From Flavobacterium sp. UBA7663 (GTDB lineage: Bacteria; Bacteroidota; Bacteroidia; Flavobacteriales; Flavobacteriaceae), in assembly GCF_002483315.1 (NCBI RefSeq), contig NZ_DLHR01000014.1:111512-175511 (forward strand): a DNA stretch of 64,000 bases. The letters are read 5' to 3'. The first letter of the stretch is position 1; every line of letters begins with the position of its first letter. The position numbers and the translations under genes are program-made. Under the pieces are notes generated by a model. The model saw only the letters and a program-made list of their open reading frames with translations. It was not told the origin of the DNA and made no database searches. Below are positions 1 to 9,795 of the stretch, in pieces.

Positions 1-2376
1 GATGGAATTGCCATAACTGGAGCAAACAATTCGACTTATACTGTAACTAAATTTAATCAAACACTAAATACAACTGCACAATATTATTTAGAAACCGCTG
101 AACAAGGAACTTGTACAAATACCTCAAATTCAGTTTCAATTACTATTAATGCATTACCTATAATTAACTCGGTTTTAACTACTTTAGAACAATGTGACTA
201 CATCAACAATACTCTTGATGGAATTGCTGAAACTAACTTATTACAACTCTATAATTATTTTACAAATAATACTCCTGGATTAACGCTTAATTTCTATGCT
301 GATGCTGGATTAACACAATTAATAACCAATCCTACGAACTACGTTAATACGACATCTCCATTTTTACAAACCATTTATGTAAAAGCTATAAATGAGAATG
401 TGACTCCTAATTGCACTTCGGTGGGTGTTGGTAGTTTTGTTCTTCAAATTAATCCAACAAGTGTTGCTAACTATCCAAATATTCCTGCAGTTTGCCCAGA
501 AATCAATCAAAACTATGGGTTTGTAAATTTTGATGTTCAACGTATCTTAATTAAAAACACTTATTTTGCGAGTTCTGATGTAAGTATTTCTTTTCATTTG
601 AATACATCTGATGCTTCAACAGGTTTAAACGGATTGAGTAATTTAAGCCAAATTCCGGTTGGAACCACAATTGTTTTCACAAGAGTAATTTCAAATACAA
701 CTCAAAGCTGTGAAGGAATTGGAACTTTTGATGTGATAGTCACACAAGCGCCTTTACAAAATATTATAAATAATGAATCTGTTTGTCTTTTAGATTCGTT
801 TTTGTTGAATACAAAAGATGCTGAAGCTTTAGCAGGACAAAATCCTTCTGTTACTGTTTCTTATTTCAATACGTTTGATAATGCGAAAGACAATGTTTTT
901 GTTATAAATAAAAATATTCCTCTTCCATTGGCATTAGGAACAAGAACTATTTTTGCTCGTTTATTTGATACACTAACTGGATGCATTTCAATTGTAAACT
1001 TTACTATTACGGTTTTCCCAAATCCAATTATTGTACAACCTTCACCCATTCGCCACTGTGGGGGTGTCACTGCTACTTTTGATTTAAATAGTAGAATTAA
1101 CCAAATTACTAACGGAAATTTAAACTATCAAGTTACGTTTTATGCCAATAATGCAGACGTATTAGCAAATAATCCAATTACAACACCAGACAATTATACA
1201 AGTTCATCAACAACTATAATTTGTAAAGTTATTGATGCTACTAACAATTCTTGTGAAGCATTTACTACTTTGAATCTTGTAGTAATGGCATTACCTGGAA
1301 GCAATTCTAATCCAACTCAAATGGAATTATGTAACGATTCTGGTTTTGACTATTTTGATTTGACTACTAGAGAAATTGAAATGGCTGGTTTGACACCTAT
1401 TAACACAATCAATTTTAGATATTACACAGAATTACCAGATGCTTTAACAAATGGAAATACAAATCGTATAGCTGTACCAAGTAATTTCTTAAATACAACT
1501 ATCAATTTTCAAAAAATATATGTTCGATTAAATAGTAGAACTAATATTGATAGTGAAACCGGAATTGCTTGTTTTAAAATTTTAGAATTGGACTTATATG
1601 TTAGACCTTATCCAGTAAATTATCTTTTAAACGAACCTTATACTATTTGTATTGACCAACTAAATAACATTACATATCCTGTTGAAATAAAAACGCAATT
1701 AAACAGCACCGATTATACTTTTCAATGGTACAATGGTCATGATGCAGTTGCTGGAAATGAAATTATTGGAGAAACTGGCACTTCATTTACCACTTCAACT
1801 GTTGGACAATATTCGGTAGTGGTTACTAACATTTCTAATGCAGCCAACTGTTCGTCTACATTTAATCTTAGTACACAAAATTCGATAGTACCTAATTCTG
1901 TTTCAATTAATCCAAACGAATTAATCGCTTTTGGAACAGATAATACTGTAACTGCAATAGTAACTCCAACATCTAACGATTATTTATATTCGATTGATGG
2001 AACCTACTTTCAGTCTAGTAATGTGTTTACTAATATTCCTGGTGGCGACTATACTTTAACCGTTATCAATAAATTTGGTTGTGGAGATCTTAGTGCAACA
2101 TTTACTGTTGTAGATTATCCTAACTACTTTACTCCAAACGGGGATGGTTATAATGATACATGGAATATAAAAGGAAGTAGCGCTTTAGATTTAGCAATCA
2201 TAAGAATTTTTGATCGCTATGGAAAGTTAATCAAACAAATTGACCCGAATGGAAATGGATGGAATGGAACATTCAACAATGAATTATTACCTTCTACGGA
2301 TTATTGGTTTACGATTGAATATACTAAAGACAACATTACTAAAGAATTCAAAGGCCACTTTAGTTTAATTCGATAA
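1..2376 (+). CDS. T9SS type B sorting domain protein (3' part)
   Basis: The frame is open from base 1, so the gene starts before the window; the GTG at 400 is only an internal codon. The visible 791 codons are rich in Asn, Thr and Ser and look like repeated Ig-like/adhesin modules of a large secreted protein. The last ~85 residues contain YFTPNGDGYNDTW, an RIFDRYGKLI stretch and a GWNG motif, the pattern of the gliding-motility-associated C-terminal domain (TIGR04131, CHU_C). In this family that domain directs export through T9SS and attachment at the cell surface. Ligand and precise role are not visible. The gene ends at a strong hairpin terminator. Confidence 0.93.
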   Translation, partial: DGIAITGANNSTYTVTKFNQTLNTTAQYYLETAEQGTCTNTSNSVSITINALPIINSVLTTLEQCDYINNTLDGIAETNLLQLYNYFTNNTPGLTLNFYADAGLTQLITNPTNYVNTTSPFLQTIYVKAINENVTPNCTSVGVGSFVLQINPTSVANYPNIPAVCPEINQNYGFVNFDVQRILIKNTYFASSDVSISFHLNTSDASTGLNGLSNLSQIPVGTTIVFTRVISNTTQSCEGIGTFDVIVTQAPLQNIINNESVCLLDSFLLNTKDAEALAGQNPSVTVSYFNTFDNAKDNVFVINKNIPLPLALGTRTIFARLFDTLTGCISIVNFTITVFPNPIIVQPSPIRHCGGVTATFDLNSRINQITNGNLNYQVTFYANNADVLANNPITTPDNYTSSSTTIICKVIDATNNSCEAFTTLNLVVMALPGSNSNPTQMELCNDSGFDYFDLTTREIEMAGLTPINTINFRYYTELPDALTNGNTNRIAVPSNFLNTTINFQKIYVRLNSRTNIDSETGIACFKILELDLYVRPYPVNYLLNEPYTICIDQLNNITYPVEIKTQLNSTDYTFQWYNGHDAVAGNEIIGETGTSFTTSTVGQYSVVVTNISNAANCSSTFNLSTQNSIVPNSVSINPNELIAFGTDNTVTAIVTPTSNDYLYSIDGTYFQSSNVFTNIPGGDYTLTVINKFGCGDLSATFTVVDYPNYFTPNGDGYNDTWNIKGSSALDLAIIRIFDRYGKLIKQIDPNGNGWNGTFNNELLPSTDYWFTIEYTKDNITKEFKGHFSLIR

Positions 2377-2399
2377 ACGAAAAATAAAGCAATAAAAAA

Positions 2400-2424
2400 G
2401 CCTCCGCGATGCGGAGGCTTTTGC
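2400..2424. terminator. Bidirectional hairpin terminator
   Basis: GCCTCCGC, loop GAT, GCGGAGGC, with an A run before and a T run after, so it can stop both the T9SS gene (+) and the converging RRM gene (-). Confidence 0.9.
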
Positions 2425-2442
2425 GTTTTATATCCAAAAATA

Positions 2443-2778
2443 TTAGTAACGACTTCTTGTTGAGTTTTCTCTATTATTAGAGTAACCGCCTCTACTTCCA
2501 CCTGAATTACGATCGAAACTTCTTCTTTCGCCTTCTGGTTTTGGTTCAGATTTGTTAACAACGATTTTTCTACCTTCGATAGTTCCACCGTTTAATTCGT
2601 CGATTGCTTTTTGAGCCTCAGCATCATTAGCCATTTCAACAAATCCAAATCCTTTACTTCTTCCGGTAAATTTATCAGAGATAATTTTAACTGATTCAAC
2701 AGCTCCATACTCTTCAAAATAACCTCTTAAATCTGCTTCCTCTACACTGAAAGGAAGACTTCCTACAAAAATGTTCAT
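2443..2778 (-). CDS. RRM-domain RNA-binding protein
   Basis: The 111-residue protein starts with one RNA recognition motif: RNP2 is NIFVGSL at residues 2-8 and RNP1 is KGFGFVEM at about 43-50. A short flexible tail rich in Arg, Gly, Ser and Asn follows. Single-RRM proteins with Gly/Arg tails are common in Bacteroidota and cyanobacteria, where they bind single-stranded RNA; the RNA target here is unknown. It is monocistronic, with a TAnnTTTG -7 box just upstream (2801-2808 on the minus strand) and a shared terminator downstream. Start ATG is supported because RNP2 begins at residue 2. Confidence 0.93.
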   Translation of the reverse strand: MNIFVGSLPFSVEEADLRGYFEEYGAVESVKIISDKFTGRSKGFGFVEMANDAEAQKAIDELNGGTIEGRKIVVNKSEPKPEGERRSFDRNSGGSRGGYSNNRENSTRSRY

Positions 2779-2800
2779 CTATGAAAAATTTAATTCCTTA

Positions 2801-2808
2801 CAAAGGTA
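2801..2808 (-). promoter_or_regulatory. -7 box of the RRM gene
   Basis: The minus strand reads TACCTTTG, matching TAnnTTTG, 23 bases before the start codon. No clear TTG -33 box at the usual distance. Confidence 0.5.
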
Positions 2809-2936
2809 GACTATTTAATGTTGTGAAAAGGTTAAAGTTTGGTTTATTTTCAAAAACAAGCCTTTTTAGCTAAAAAATTCAAAATCAAAAAGTTAGTTTT
2901 TTGAGAAGTTTTTAATTTTTTAGATTTTTTTCAACA

Positions 2937-2966
2937 AAAAAGGACAACCTTTCGATTGTCCCTTTT
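2937..2966 (-). terminator. Terminator of the CoA-transferase gene
   Basis: GGACAA (2942-2947) pairs with TTGTCC (2956-2961); A run and T run on the two sides. It lies 19 bases past the stop of the minus-strand gene at 2985. Confidence 0.8.
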
Positions 2967-2984
2967 CTATAGTTCAGTTCATAT

Positions 2985-4259
2985 TTATTTACAACCTGTC
3001 ATTTCATAGTAAGCGCGTTCCACTGCTTCTTGATGATTTGGATGTGCAATTTTTACTAACTCCGTAACTCTTTGTTTTAAAGTTTTTCCGTATAAATCGG
3101 CAATACCATTTTCGGTTATAATATAATGAGCGTGTGCTCTCGTTGTTACCACTCCAGCACCTTGTTTTAAATAAGGTACAATTCTACTTTCTCCTCTTTT
3201 TGTAATCGACGGTAATGCAATAATTGCTTTTCCTCCTTCACTTAATGAAGCTCCACGAATAAAATCCATTTGACCTCCTACTCCAGAATACATGGTACTT
3301 CCTATAGAATCGGCACAAACTTGTCCAGTTACATCTACTTCGATAGCCGAATTAATAGCCACCATTCTTGGGTTTTTACGAATGCGAGCCGTATCATTTA
3401 CCATGGAAGATTCTTTCATTTCAATAAACGGATTATCATCTACAAAATCGTACAAACGTTTTGAACCCATTAAAAAAGTTGCCAATGCTCTACCTCTTAA
3501 AGTTCCTTTATAATTACAATTAATGACATCATTTTCTATTAAATCGATAACACCATCCGAAAACATTTCTGTATGTAATCCTAAATCTTTGTGATTGGTT
3601 AATTTACTCAAAGCCGCATTTGGAATAGAACCTATTCCCATTTGAAGCGTACTTTTATTTTCAATTAAAGAAGCAACATAAGCGCCAATTTTTTCTTCTT
3701 CAGCTGTAAATGGTGTTACATCATGAGCATAAATTGGAACATTAACTTCTACCAAATAATCAATTTCTGAAACGTGTAGAATTCCATCTCCAAAAGTTCT
3801 TGGCATATTTGGATTGACTTGAGCAATAACAGTTTTAGCATTTTCAATCGCCGCTATAGACGCTTCAACAGAAACTCCTAACGAACAATAACCATGACCA
3901 TCTGGTGGTGAAACATGTATAAATACTACATCTAATTTTACTACATTTTTACGAAACAATAATGGCAGCTCGCTTAAAAAAACAGGGGTGTACGAACCAT
4001 TTCCAGCTTTTAATGTATGACGTACATTAGCTCCAATAAAAAAGGAATTTACATGAAAACTTTCTGCTAATTCAGGATTAGCATAAGGCGCATCACCTTC
4101 GGTGTGTAAATGACAAATTTCTACATTTCTTAATTCTGATGCCCTATCGGTTAATGCTTTTGTTAAGATTGTTGGTGTAGCTGCCGCGGCTTGAACATAA
4201 ACTCTGTCGCCACTTTTTACTACTTGTACAGCTTCCGCTGCGGTTACATATTTTCCCAT
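2985..4259 (-). CDS. Acetyl-CoA hydrolase/CoA-transferase family protein
   Basis: The 424-residue protein belongs to the acetyl-CoA hydrolase/4-hydroxybutyrate CoA-transferase family, cytoplasmic enzymes that move CoA between acyl groups. The likely catalytic glutamate is E231 in TEMFSDG, which forms the glutamyl-CoA intermediate in this family. The C-terminal half holds GVGGQMDFIRGA, a typical CoA-site loop, and residues around HVSPPDGHGYCSLG match the N-terminal domain. Length fits the family. It is monocistronic. The substrate (acetate, 4-hydroxybutyrate or another acid) cannot be decided from the sequence. Confidence 0.9.
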   Translation of the reverse strand: MGKYVTAAEAVQVVKSGDRVYVQAAAATPTILTKALTDRASELRNVEICHLHTEGDAPYANPELAESFHVNSFFIGANVRHTLKAGNGSYTPVFLSELPLLFRKNVVKLDVVFIHVSPPDGHGYCSLGVSVEASIAAIENAKTVIAQVNPNMPRTFGDGILHVSEIDYLVEVNVPIYAHDVTPFTAEEEKIGAYVASLIENKSTLQMGIGSIPNAALSKLTNHKDLGLHTEMFSDGVIDLIENDVINCNYKGTLRGRALATFLMGSKRLYDFVDDNPFIEMKESSMVNDTARIRKNPRMVAINSAIEVDVTGQVCADSIGSTMYSGVGGQMDFIRGASLSEGGKAIIALPSITKRGESRIVPYLKQGAGVVTTRAHAHYIITENGIADLYGKTLKQRVTELVKIAHPNHQEAVERAYYEMTGCK

Positions 4260-4279
4260 ACCTAATGAAATTTATATTG

Positions 4280-4287
4280 CAAATTTA
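4280..4287 (-). promoter_or_regulatory. -7 box of the CoA-transferase gene
   Basis: Minus strand reads TAAATTTG, 21 bases before the ATG at 4259. No clear -33 box. Confidence 0.5.
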
Positions 4288-4390
4288 TGTTGGAATTTAA
4301 GTATAAAATATGATAATTCTCATTTTAAATTTAGAAGTAAGATGCTCGTATTGTCACATAATAGCTTGAGATTTAAAATTAAAGTTATTC

Positions 4391-4417
4391 TTGAAATTGA
4401 AATTGAACTTGAATTTG
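4391..4417 (+). repeat. Hexad word array, TTGAAN x4
   Basis: TTGAAA, TTGAAA, TTGAAC, TTGAAT and a final TTG follow each other in exact 6-base phase and abut the -7 box of the map promoter, so the array itself supplies several possible TTG -33 boxes. Confidence 0.75.
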
Positions 4418-4425
4418 TATTTTTG
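4397..4425 (+). promoter_or_regulatory. Promoter of map
   Basis: TTG (4397-4399), 18 bases, TATTTTTG (4418-4425); the ATG is at 4443, leaving a leader of about 12 bases. Confidence 0.7.
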
Positions 4426-4442
4426 CTTCGAAATTTTGCATT

Positions 4443-5261
4443 ATGATCGTAATTAAAACCTTAGAAGAAATTGAATTGATGCGCGAAAGTGCTTTGATTG
4501 TTTCGAAAACATTAGGAATGATTGCTAAGGAAATTAAACCTGGCGTTACTACTTTATATTTAGATAAATTAGCGGAAGATTTTCTTCGTTCGCATGGAGC
4601 TGAGCCTGCATTTTTAGGAATGTACGGTTTTCCAAACTCGCTTTGTATGAGTCCAAATACGCAAGTGGTTCATGGTATTCCAAATAATGTTCCGTTACAA
4701 GATGGCGATATTATTTCGGTAGATTGTGGTGCGTTGAAAAATGGTTTTTATGGCGATCATGCGTACACTTTTGAAGTAGGTGAAGTGGCTCCAGAAACAA
4801 AAAAACTACTTCAAGTTACCAAAGAATCTTTATACGTTGGAATTCGAGAAACTAAAGTAGGTAATCGTGTAGAAGATATCGGACATGCAATTCAACAATA
4901 CTGCGAAAGTCATGGTTATGGTGTGGTTCGTGAATTATGCGGACACGGTTTAGGTCGAAAAATGCACGAAGATCCAGAAGTTCCTAATTATGGGAAACGC
5001 GGTCGCGGAAAAAAATTAGTCAACGGAATGGTAATAGCAATCGAACCAATGATTAATATGGGAACCAAAAACATCAAACAACATAAAGACGGCTGGACAA
5101 TCACAACTGCTGACGGAAAACCAAGTGCTCACTTTGAACACGATGTTGCTATTGTAAACGGAAAACCTGAATTGCTATCCACTTTTGCTTACATCTATGA
5201 TGCTTTAGGAATTGTGAGTAACGAAGAAGATGGATTGAGACAAAAACCATTAATATTATAA
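4443..5261 (+). CDS. map: Type I methionine aminopeptidase
   Basis: This 272-residue cytoplasmic metalloprotease removes the initiator methionine from new proteins. All five metal ligands of the family are visible: D94 (SVDCG), D105 (GDHAYTF), H168 (CGHGLG), E201 (AIEPM) and E232 (HFEHDVAI). Length and motif order match bacterial type I enzymes without an N-terminal zinc extension. It has its own promoter and is followed 17 bases later by a DUF3667-type membrane protein on the same strand, which may be cotranscribed. Confidence 0.97.
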   Translation: MIVIKTLEEIELMRESALIVSKTLGMIAKEIKPGVTTLYLDKLAEDFLRSHGAEPAFLGMYGFPNSLCMSPNTQVVHGIPNNVPLQDGDIISVDCGALKNGFYGDHAYTFEVGEVAPETKKLLQVTKESLYVGIRETKVGNRVEDIGHAIQQYCESHGYGVVRELCGHGLGRKMHEDPEVPNYGKRGRGKKLVNGMVIAIEPMINMGTKNIKQHKDGWTITTADGKPSAHFEHDVAIVNGKPELLSTFAYIYDALGIVSNEEDGLRQKPLIL

Positions 5262-5278
5262 TATAACTCATTTAATGT

Positions 5279-6070
5279 ATGAATTGTAAAACTTGTAATA
5301 ATCCTTATGAAAATACCGCACAATATTGTTCAAATTGTGGCGCTAAAATAGTTGATGACAGACTTTCATTAAAAGGAACTTGGGAAGAATTTGTTGGACC
5401 ATTTTTTAGTTGGGATAATAATTTTTGGAGAACTTTCTTTGGTTTGTTTAAAAATCCCAAAGATGTATTAGAAGCCTATATTTCTGGTGCCAGAAAAAAA
5501 TATTTCCAACCTTTTTCCTATATAATTTTATATGCTACGATAGCGGTTTTTTTCTATAAATTTTTTCCAATGGAAATAATTATGGATTATTCAGAAGGAT
5601 TTACAAAAGGCTATAATTCGACAAATCCCTCAAGTAATGTCCCTAAAATAGACATGAAAGGTTTCATGGAAGGATACATGGAAACATTAATGAATTATTA
5701 CAACTTTTTCGTATTGTTATTAATCCCTATATATGCGCTGACTAGTTATATTATTTTCAATAAAAGAGGTCATAATTTCTTCGAACATTTGGTGTTTAAT
5801 AGTTACTTACAAACAAACTTAGGTTTTATATCATTAGTATTACAAGTTATATTAGTAAATATGTTGGGAATGAGTTTTGGTACTTATTCTATGCTATTTT
5901 TGTTTTTATTCATACTTTTCACGCTTTATGCTTTTAAAGAATTATATAATCAAAACTTAAAACAAAGTATTGTCTCAGCAATAAAATATTTATTGCTTTT
6001 CTTCGGATTATATTTTGGGATAATCATCGCACTTACAATTCTATTTTTCATCATATACGCCATAACATAA
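5279..6070 (+). CDS. Zinc-ribbon, multi-pass membrane protein (DUF3667-like)
   Basis: A short N-terminal zinc ribbon (CKTC at residues 3-6 and CSNC at 17-20) is followed by a soluble stretch and about four to five hydrophobic segments in the remaining ~180 residues. This architecture and the phrase around PFSYIILYA match the DUF3667 family found in Bacteroidota. A paralogue with the same layout lies at 19700-20779. No function is known for the family; the ribbon probably faces the cytoplasm. It sits between map and a methyltransferase with gaps of 17 and 10 bases, suggesting one transcript. Confidence 0.75.
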   Translation: MNCKTCNNPYENTAQYCSNCGAKIVDDRLSLKGTWEEFVGPFFSWDNNFWRTFFGLFKNPKDVLEAYISGARKKYFQPFSYIILYATIAVFFYKFFPMEIIMDYSEGFTKGYNSTNPSSNVPKIDMKGFMEGYMETLMNYYNFFVLLLIPIYALTSYIIFNKRGHNFFEHLVFNSYLQTNLGFISLVLQVILVNMLGMSFGTYSMLFLFLFILFTLYAFKELYNQNLKQSIVSAIKYLLLFFGLYFGIIIALTILFFIIYAIT

Positions 6071-6080
6071 CTTTACTTTA

Positions 6081-6845
6081 ATGAAAAAACTTTTTAAACT
6101 TATATTAAACACCATTCCTCGTCCGATATTGATTCGATTGAGTATTGTAGTGCGTCCTATTTTGGCTTTTTTATTAAAAGGAAGTCGATTTACAGATCCA
6201 ATTGATGGAAAAAGTTTTCGTATGTTTTTACCTTATGGTTATGGAACACAACGAAATAATGTATTATCACCAAGTACGCTTTCATTAGAAAGACACCGTT
6301 TATTATGGTTGTATTTACAAAACGAAACGGATTTCTTTACTGCTCCAAAAAAAGTATTACACTTTGCACCAGAGCAAGAATTTTACAAACGTTTTAAAAA
6401 ACAATCAAATTTAGATTATACAACTACCGATTTGTTTTCACCTTTAGCCGATGTAAAAGCAGATATTTGTAATTTACCGTTTGAAGATAACTCGTATGAT
6501 ATGATTTTGTGTAATCACGTTTTAGAACACATTCCGGATGATACGAAAGCCATGCAAGAATTATATCGCGTTTTAAAACCCGGAGGAATGGGTATTTTCC
6601 AAATCCCACAAGATTTATCAAGAGCCACTACTTTTGCAGATGATTCCATAACTGACCCAAAAGAAAGAGCTAAAATCTTCGGACAATATGATCACGTTAG
6701 AGTTTATGGTAGAGATTACTTTGACAAACTAAGAAGCATTGGTTTTAAAGTAGAAGAAGTAGATTACACCCAAACAATTGCTCCCGAATTAGTAGAAAAA
6801 TATTGTTTAGCAAAAGGGGAAATTATTCCGGTTTGTTATAAATAA
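6081..6845 (+). CDS. Class I SAM-dependent methyltransferase
   Basis: The 254-residue protein carries a Methyltransf_11-type core in residues ~95-200: VLHFAPEQEF as motif I variant, DICNLPFEDNSYDMILCNHVLEHI as the central acidic and post-I/II region, and LYRVLKPGGMGIFQIP as motif III. The first 90 residues are family specific, with a hydrophobic stretch near residues 15-35. Substrate is unknown. It follows the DUF3667 gene by 10 bases and ends at a strong terminator, so it is the likely last gene of the map unit. Confidence 0.88.
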   Translation: MKKLFKLILNTIPRPILIRLSIVVRPILAFLLKGSRFTDPIDGKSFRMFLPYGYGTQRNNVLSPSTLSLERHRLLWLYLQNETDFFTAPKKVLHFAPEQEFYKRFKKQSNLDYTTTDLFSPLADVKADICNLPFEDNSYDMILCNHVLEHIPDDTKAMQELYRVLKPGGMGIFQIPQDLSRATTFADDSITDPKERAKIFGQYDHVRVYGRDYFDKLRSIGFKVEEVDYTQTIAPELVEKYCLAKGEIIPVCYK

Positions 6846-6847
6846 AA

Positions 6848-6880
6848 AAATCCCGCAATCATTACAATTGCGGGATTTTT
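6848..6880. terminator. Bidirectional hairpin terminator
   Basis: AATCCCGCAAT (6849-6859) pairs with ATTGCGGGATT (6866-6876), A and T runs on the two sides, between converging genes. Confidence 0.9.
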
Positions 6881-6895
6881 ATTTAATGACTATTT

Positions 6896-9703
6896 TTATT
6901 CTTCTGGCATTAGCATACCAATTACTTTATCTTTAGCTAAATATTTCTTAGCAACATCTTGAAGTTCTTTAACGGTCAAAGCATTCAATTTAGCTTCAAA
7001 TTCAAATACTTCTTCAGGATTAACTCCATCTGTATATTGACGTTTTAAAACTGCCATCCAGTATCTGTTATCTTTCAAGCTTTCTTTGTACTCTAATCTT
7101 GAAGCTTCTTTAAATTTATCCAAATCTTTTTGTTCTGGACCGTTAGTAATCATTTTGTTTAATTCTCTTAATGCAGATTCTGTAAGTTTTTCAGCATTTT
7201 CAGGTCCACAAGGGAAAGAAATTGAGAAATTATAACTTCCGTAAGGCACTTTATTCATACTTCCTCTTGCACCTACTCCATATACACCACTTTCATTTTC
7301 TCTTAATTCTTCTACTAATTTAATTGTTAATACTTCACCTAATGCTTTGAAAGCAAATGCTTCTTTAGCATCGTATTTTGTATCTCCATAAATCATAATA
7401 TTCACAGTACTTTTTGGATCTTTACCTTTATTTACCACTTTTTTGTGTGAACCATTAAGCATTCTGTATCCTAAATCTTTCGCACTTTCTTTAGTATTCT
7501 TGTCTGAAGGCAATGAAGCAATATATTTCGCTGCAAAAGCTTCCAATTGAGCTTCATCAAAATTCCCAACAAAGTAAAAATTAAAATCAGCTGCATTTGC
7601 AAAACGCTCTTTGTATTTTTTATAAGCTAATTCATAATCCGCTTTATCAAAATCTTCTTCTTTTGGAAAACCTTTATATCTTGGATTTTCTTTGTTCAAA
7701 TACGTATAAAATTCATTCGAAAAATATGTACCAGGTTGCGACATCATATTCGACATAAAACCTTTTTGTTTTGAAATAAAACCAGCAAAAGCATCTTTAT
7801 CTAAATTCAAATCAGTGAAATAAGCGTATGTCATTTGGAATAAATACTCTAAATCTTTTGGAGTAGAAGAACCATTTAATCCTTCATAAACTCCACCAAC
7901 ATAAGGATTTACTCTTGCGATTTTTCCAGTCATGAATTTATTGATATCATTTTTAGACATTCCTGAAAAACCTGCTTCAGATAAACCACCCATTGCTAAT
8001 GACACTTTTGCCATTTCATCATTTGAAAATAAATTTGAACCTCCAAAACTGATTGCTTCAAACATTACTTGATCGTTTTTAAAATCGGTCTTTTTGTAAA
8101 CTACAGTTGCTCCATTTGAAAGTTTTAAAGTAGTTGTTCCTAATTTCGGATTGCTTTCTTTTGAAACTACACTTCCTTCTTTAACCGGATTTCTCAATAA
8201 ACTTTCAGATACTTTCGTTTCCGTGTAAGCTGTTAATTCATTTTTATTTACAGTTAATGAATTTAAAACTTCTTGTTCCGTTGGTTTTACCAATCCATCT
8301 TTTTCTGGACCTGTTAAGATTACAACTCGGTTGTCTTCTTTTAAATATTTAGAAATTAATCCGTTTGTATCTTCAACACTTACTAAAGGTAACATTTTTT
8401 TGAACACATCAAATGTCCATTCTATACTAGGTATTGGTTCTTTTTCAAGGAAATTTGCCTGATATTCTGAAACGTAATTTTCAGATTCATTCTTTTCTCT
8501 CTCGTTATATTGTCTTTCGATTTGCGATAAGAATTCGGCTTTTGCTCTATCTAATTCGCCTTGCGTAAATCCAAATTGTTTCACTCTTTCATTCTCTTTT
8601 ACTAAGACTTTTAAAGCTTCTAATTGTTTGTCTTGCGCCACCATAGCAAAAGACTGAAAAGCTTCTTTTGTTCTTGCAAAAGTACCACCATGGTAAGTAT
8701 AACCAAAGTTAAAAGGAGGATTTGGACTGTTTTGTAACTCTTCTAATCTGTTATTTAACATGGTAGAAAAAAGCCCTTTAGCAAGATAGTCTTTAAAATC
8801 TGCAAGAGTAACTACATCTTTTGGTTTTTCATAATCTTTATATAACAATTGAACTTGAGAAAAGGCAGCTTCTTTATCCGATTCTACAGAAACAAAAGTT
8901 TCTTTATGATTAGGAACATCATACGTTTTTCTTTCTTTTTGCTTCTTCGGATTTTTATATTTTCCAAAATGAGCGATAATTTTTTGCTCCATTTCGGCAA
9001 CATCGATATCTCCAACAACAATTACTGCCATTAAATTAGGACGATACCAGTCTTTATAAAAACTAGTTAATTTATCGTATGTAAAGTTTTCTAAAATTTC
9101 TTTTTGACCAATAGGAAGACGTTTTGCGTATAACGAATTGTACATCATTTTAGGCATAAAACGCCCCATCATTCTTTTATCGGCGCCTAAACCTAAACGA
9201 TATTCTTCTAAAACAACTCCTCTTTCTTTATCAATTTCTTCTGGGGTTAAAGTGGTATTGAACGCCCAATCTTCAATTATTTGAAACCCTTTTTCTACTT
9301 TTTCTTTATCATCTGAAGGAATTGGTAAAAAGTAAACCGTTTCATCAAAACTCGTGTAAGCATTTAAGTGTTGCCCGAATTTAACTCCGATACTTTGAAG
9401 GTAATTTACCAATTCATTTTTAGGAAATCGCTTTGTTCCATTGAAACACATGTGCTCCATAAAGTGTGCTAATCCTTGTTGCTCATCCGTTTCTTGAATA
9501 GAACCTGCATTAACAACTAAGCGTAAATCTACCTTATCTTCTGGTTTTGCATTTTTACGGATGTAATAAGTTAATCCGTTTGAAAGTTTTCCGATTTTTA
9601 CATTTGGGTCAGTCGGAATGGGATCTTCTAGCTTAAAGTCCTGCGCAAAAAGAAACGCTGGAGCCAAAAGCAATAAAGAAATGGAAAATTGAAATTTCTT
9701 CAT
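6896..9703 (-). CDS. M16 family zinc metallopeptidase, exported
   Basis: The 935-residue protein starts with a signal peptide (cleavage probably after FLFA, residue ~20). The first M16 domain has the inverted zinc motif HFMEH (H80, E83, H84) and the downstream acidic helix EEIDKERGVVLEEYR that supplies the third ligand. Two M16 halves (roughly 30-480 and 520-930) form the usual clam-shell; the second lacks the zinc motif, as normal for the family. Homologues are periplasmic or envelope oligopeptidases (pitrilysin-like). It lies convergent to the methyltransferase and upstream of nothing on its strand. Confidence 0.94.
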   Translation of the reverse strand: MKKFQFSISLLLLAPAFLFAQDFKLEDPIPTDPNVKIGKLSNGLTYYIRKNAKPEDKVDLRLVVNAGSIQETDEQQGLAHFMEHMCFNGTKRFPKNELVNYLQSIGVKFGQHLNAYTSFDETVYFLPIPSDDKEKVEKGFQIIEDWAFNTTLTPEEIDKERGVVLEEYRLGLGADKRMMGRFMPKMMYNSLYAKRLPIGQKEILENFTYDKLTSFYKDWYRPNLMAVIVVGDIDVAEMEQKIIAHFGKYKNPKKQKERKTYDVPNHKETFVSVESDKEAAFSQVQLLYKDYEKPKDVVTLADFKDYLAKGLFSTMLNNRLEELQNSPNPPFNFGYTYHGGTFARTKEAFQSFAMVAQDKQLEALKVLVKENERVKQFGFTQGELDRAKAEFLSQIERQYNEREKNESENYVSEYQANFLEKEPIPSIEWTFDVFKKMLPLVSVEDTNGLISKYLKEDNRVVILTGPEKDGLVKPTEQEVLNSLTVNKNELTAYTETKVSESLLRNPVKEGSVVSKESNPKLGTTTLKLSNGATVVYKKTDFKNDQVMFEAISFGGSNLFSNDEMAKVSLAMGGLSEAGFSGMSKNDINKFMTGKIARVNPYVGGVYEGLNGSSTPKDLEYLFQMTYAYFTDLNLDKDAFAGFISKQKGFMSNMMSQPGTYFSNEFYTYLNKENPRYKGFPKEEDFDKADYELAYKKYKERFANAADFNFYFVGNFDEAQLEAFAAKYIASLPSDKNTKESAKDLGYRMLNGSHKKVVNKGKDPKSTVNIMIYGDTKYDAKEAFAFKALGEVLTIKLVEELRENESGVYGVGARGSMNKVPYGSYNFSISFPCGPENAEKLTESALRELNKMITNGPEQKDLDKFKEASRLEYKESLKDNRYWMAVLKRQYTDGVNPEEVFEFEAKLNALTVKELQDVAKKYLAKDKVIGMLMPEE

Positions 9704-9795
9704 AAAATTTGATTTTGTTTGGATAAAATTATCTTTATAACTACAAAATCAAAAGTTTATTATACAAGTTTTAACAATTGTTTTCTTATTTGGAA

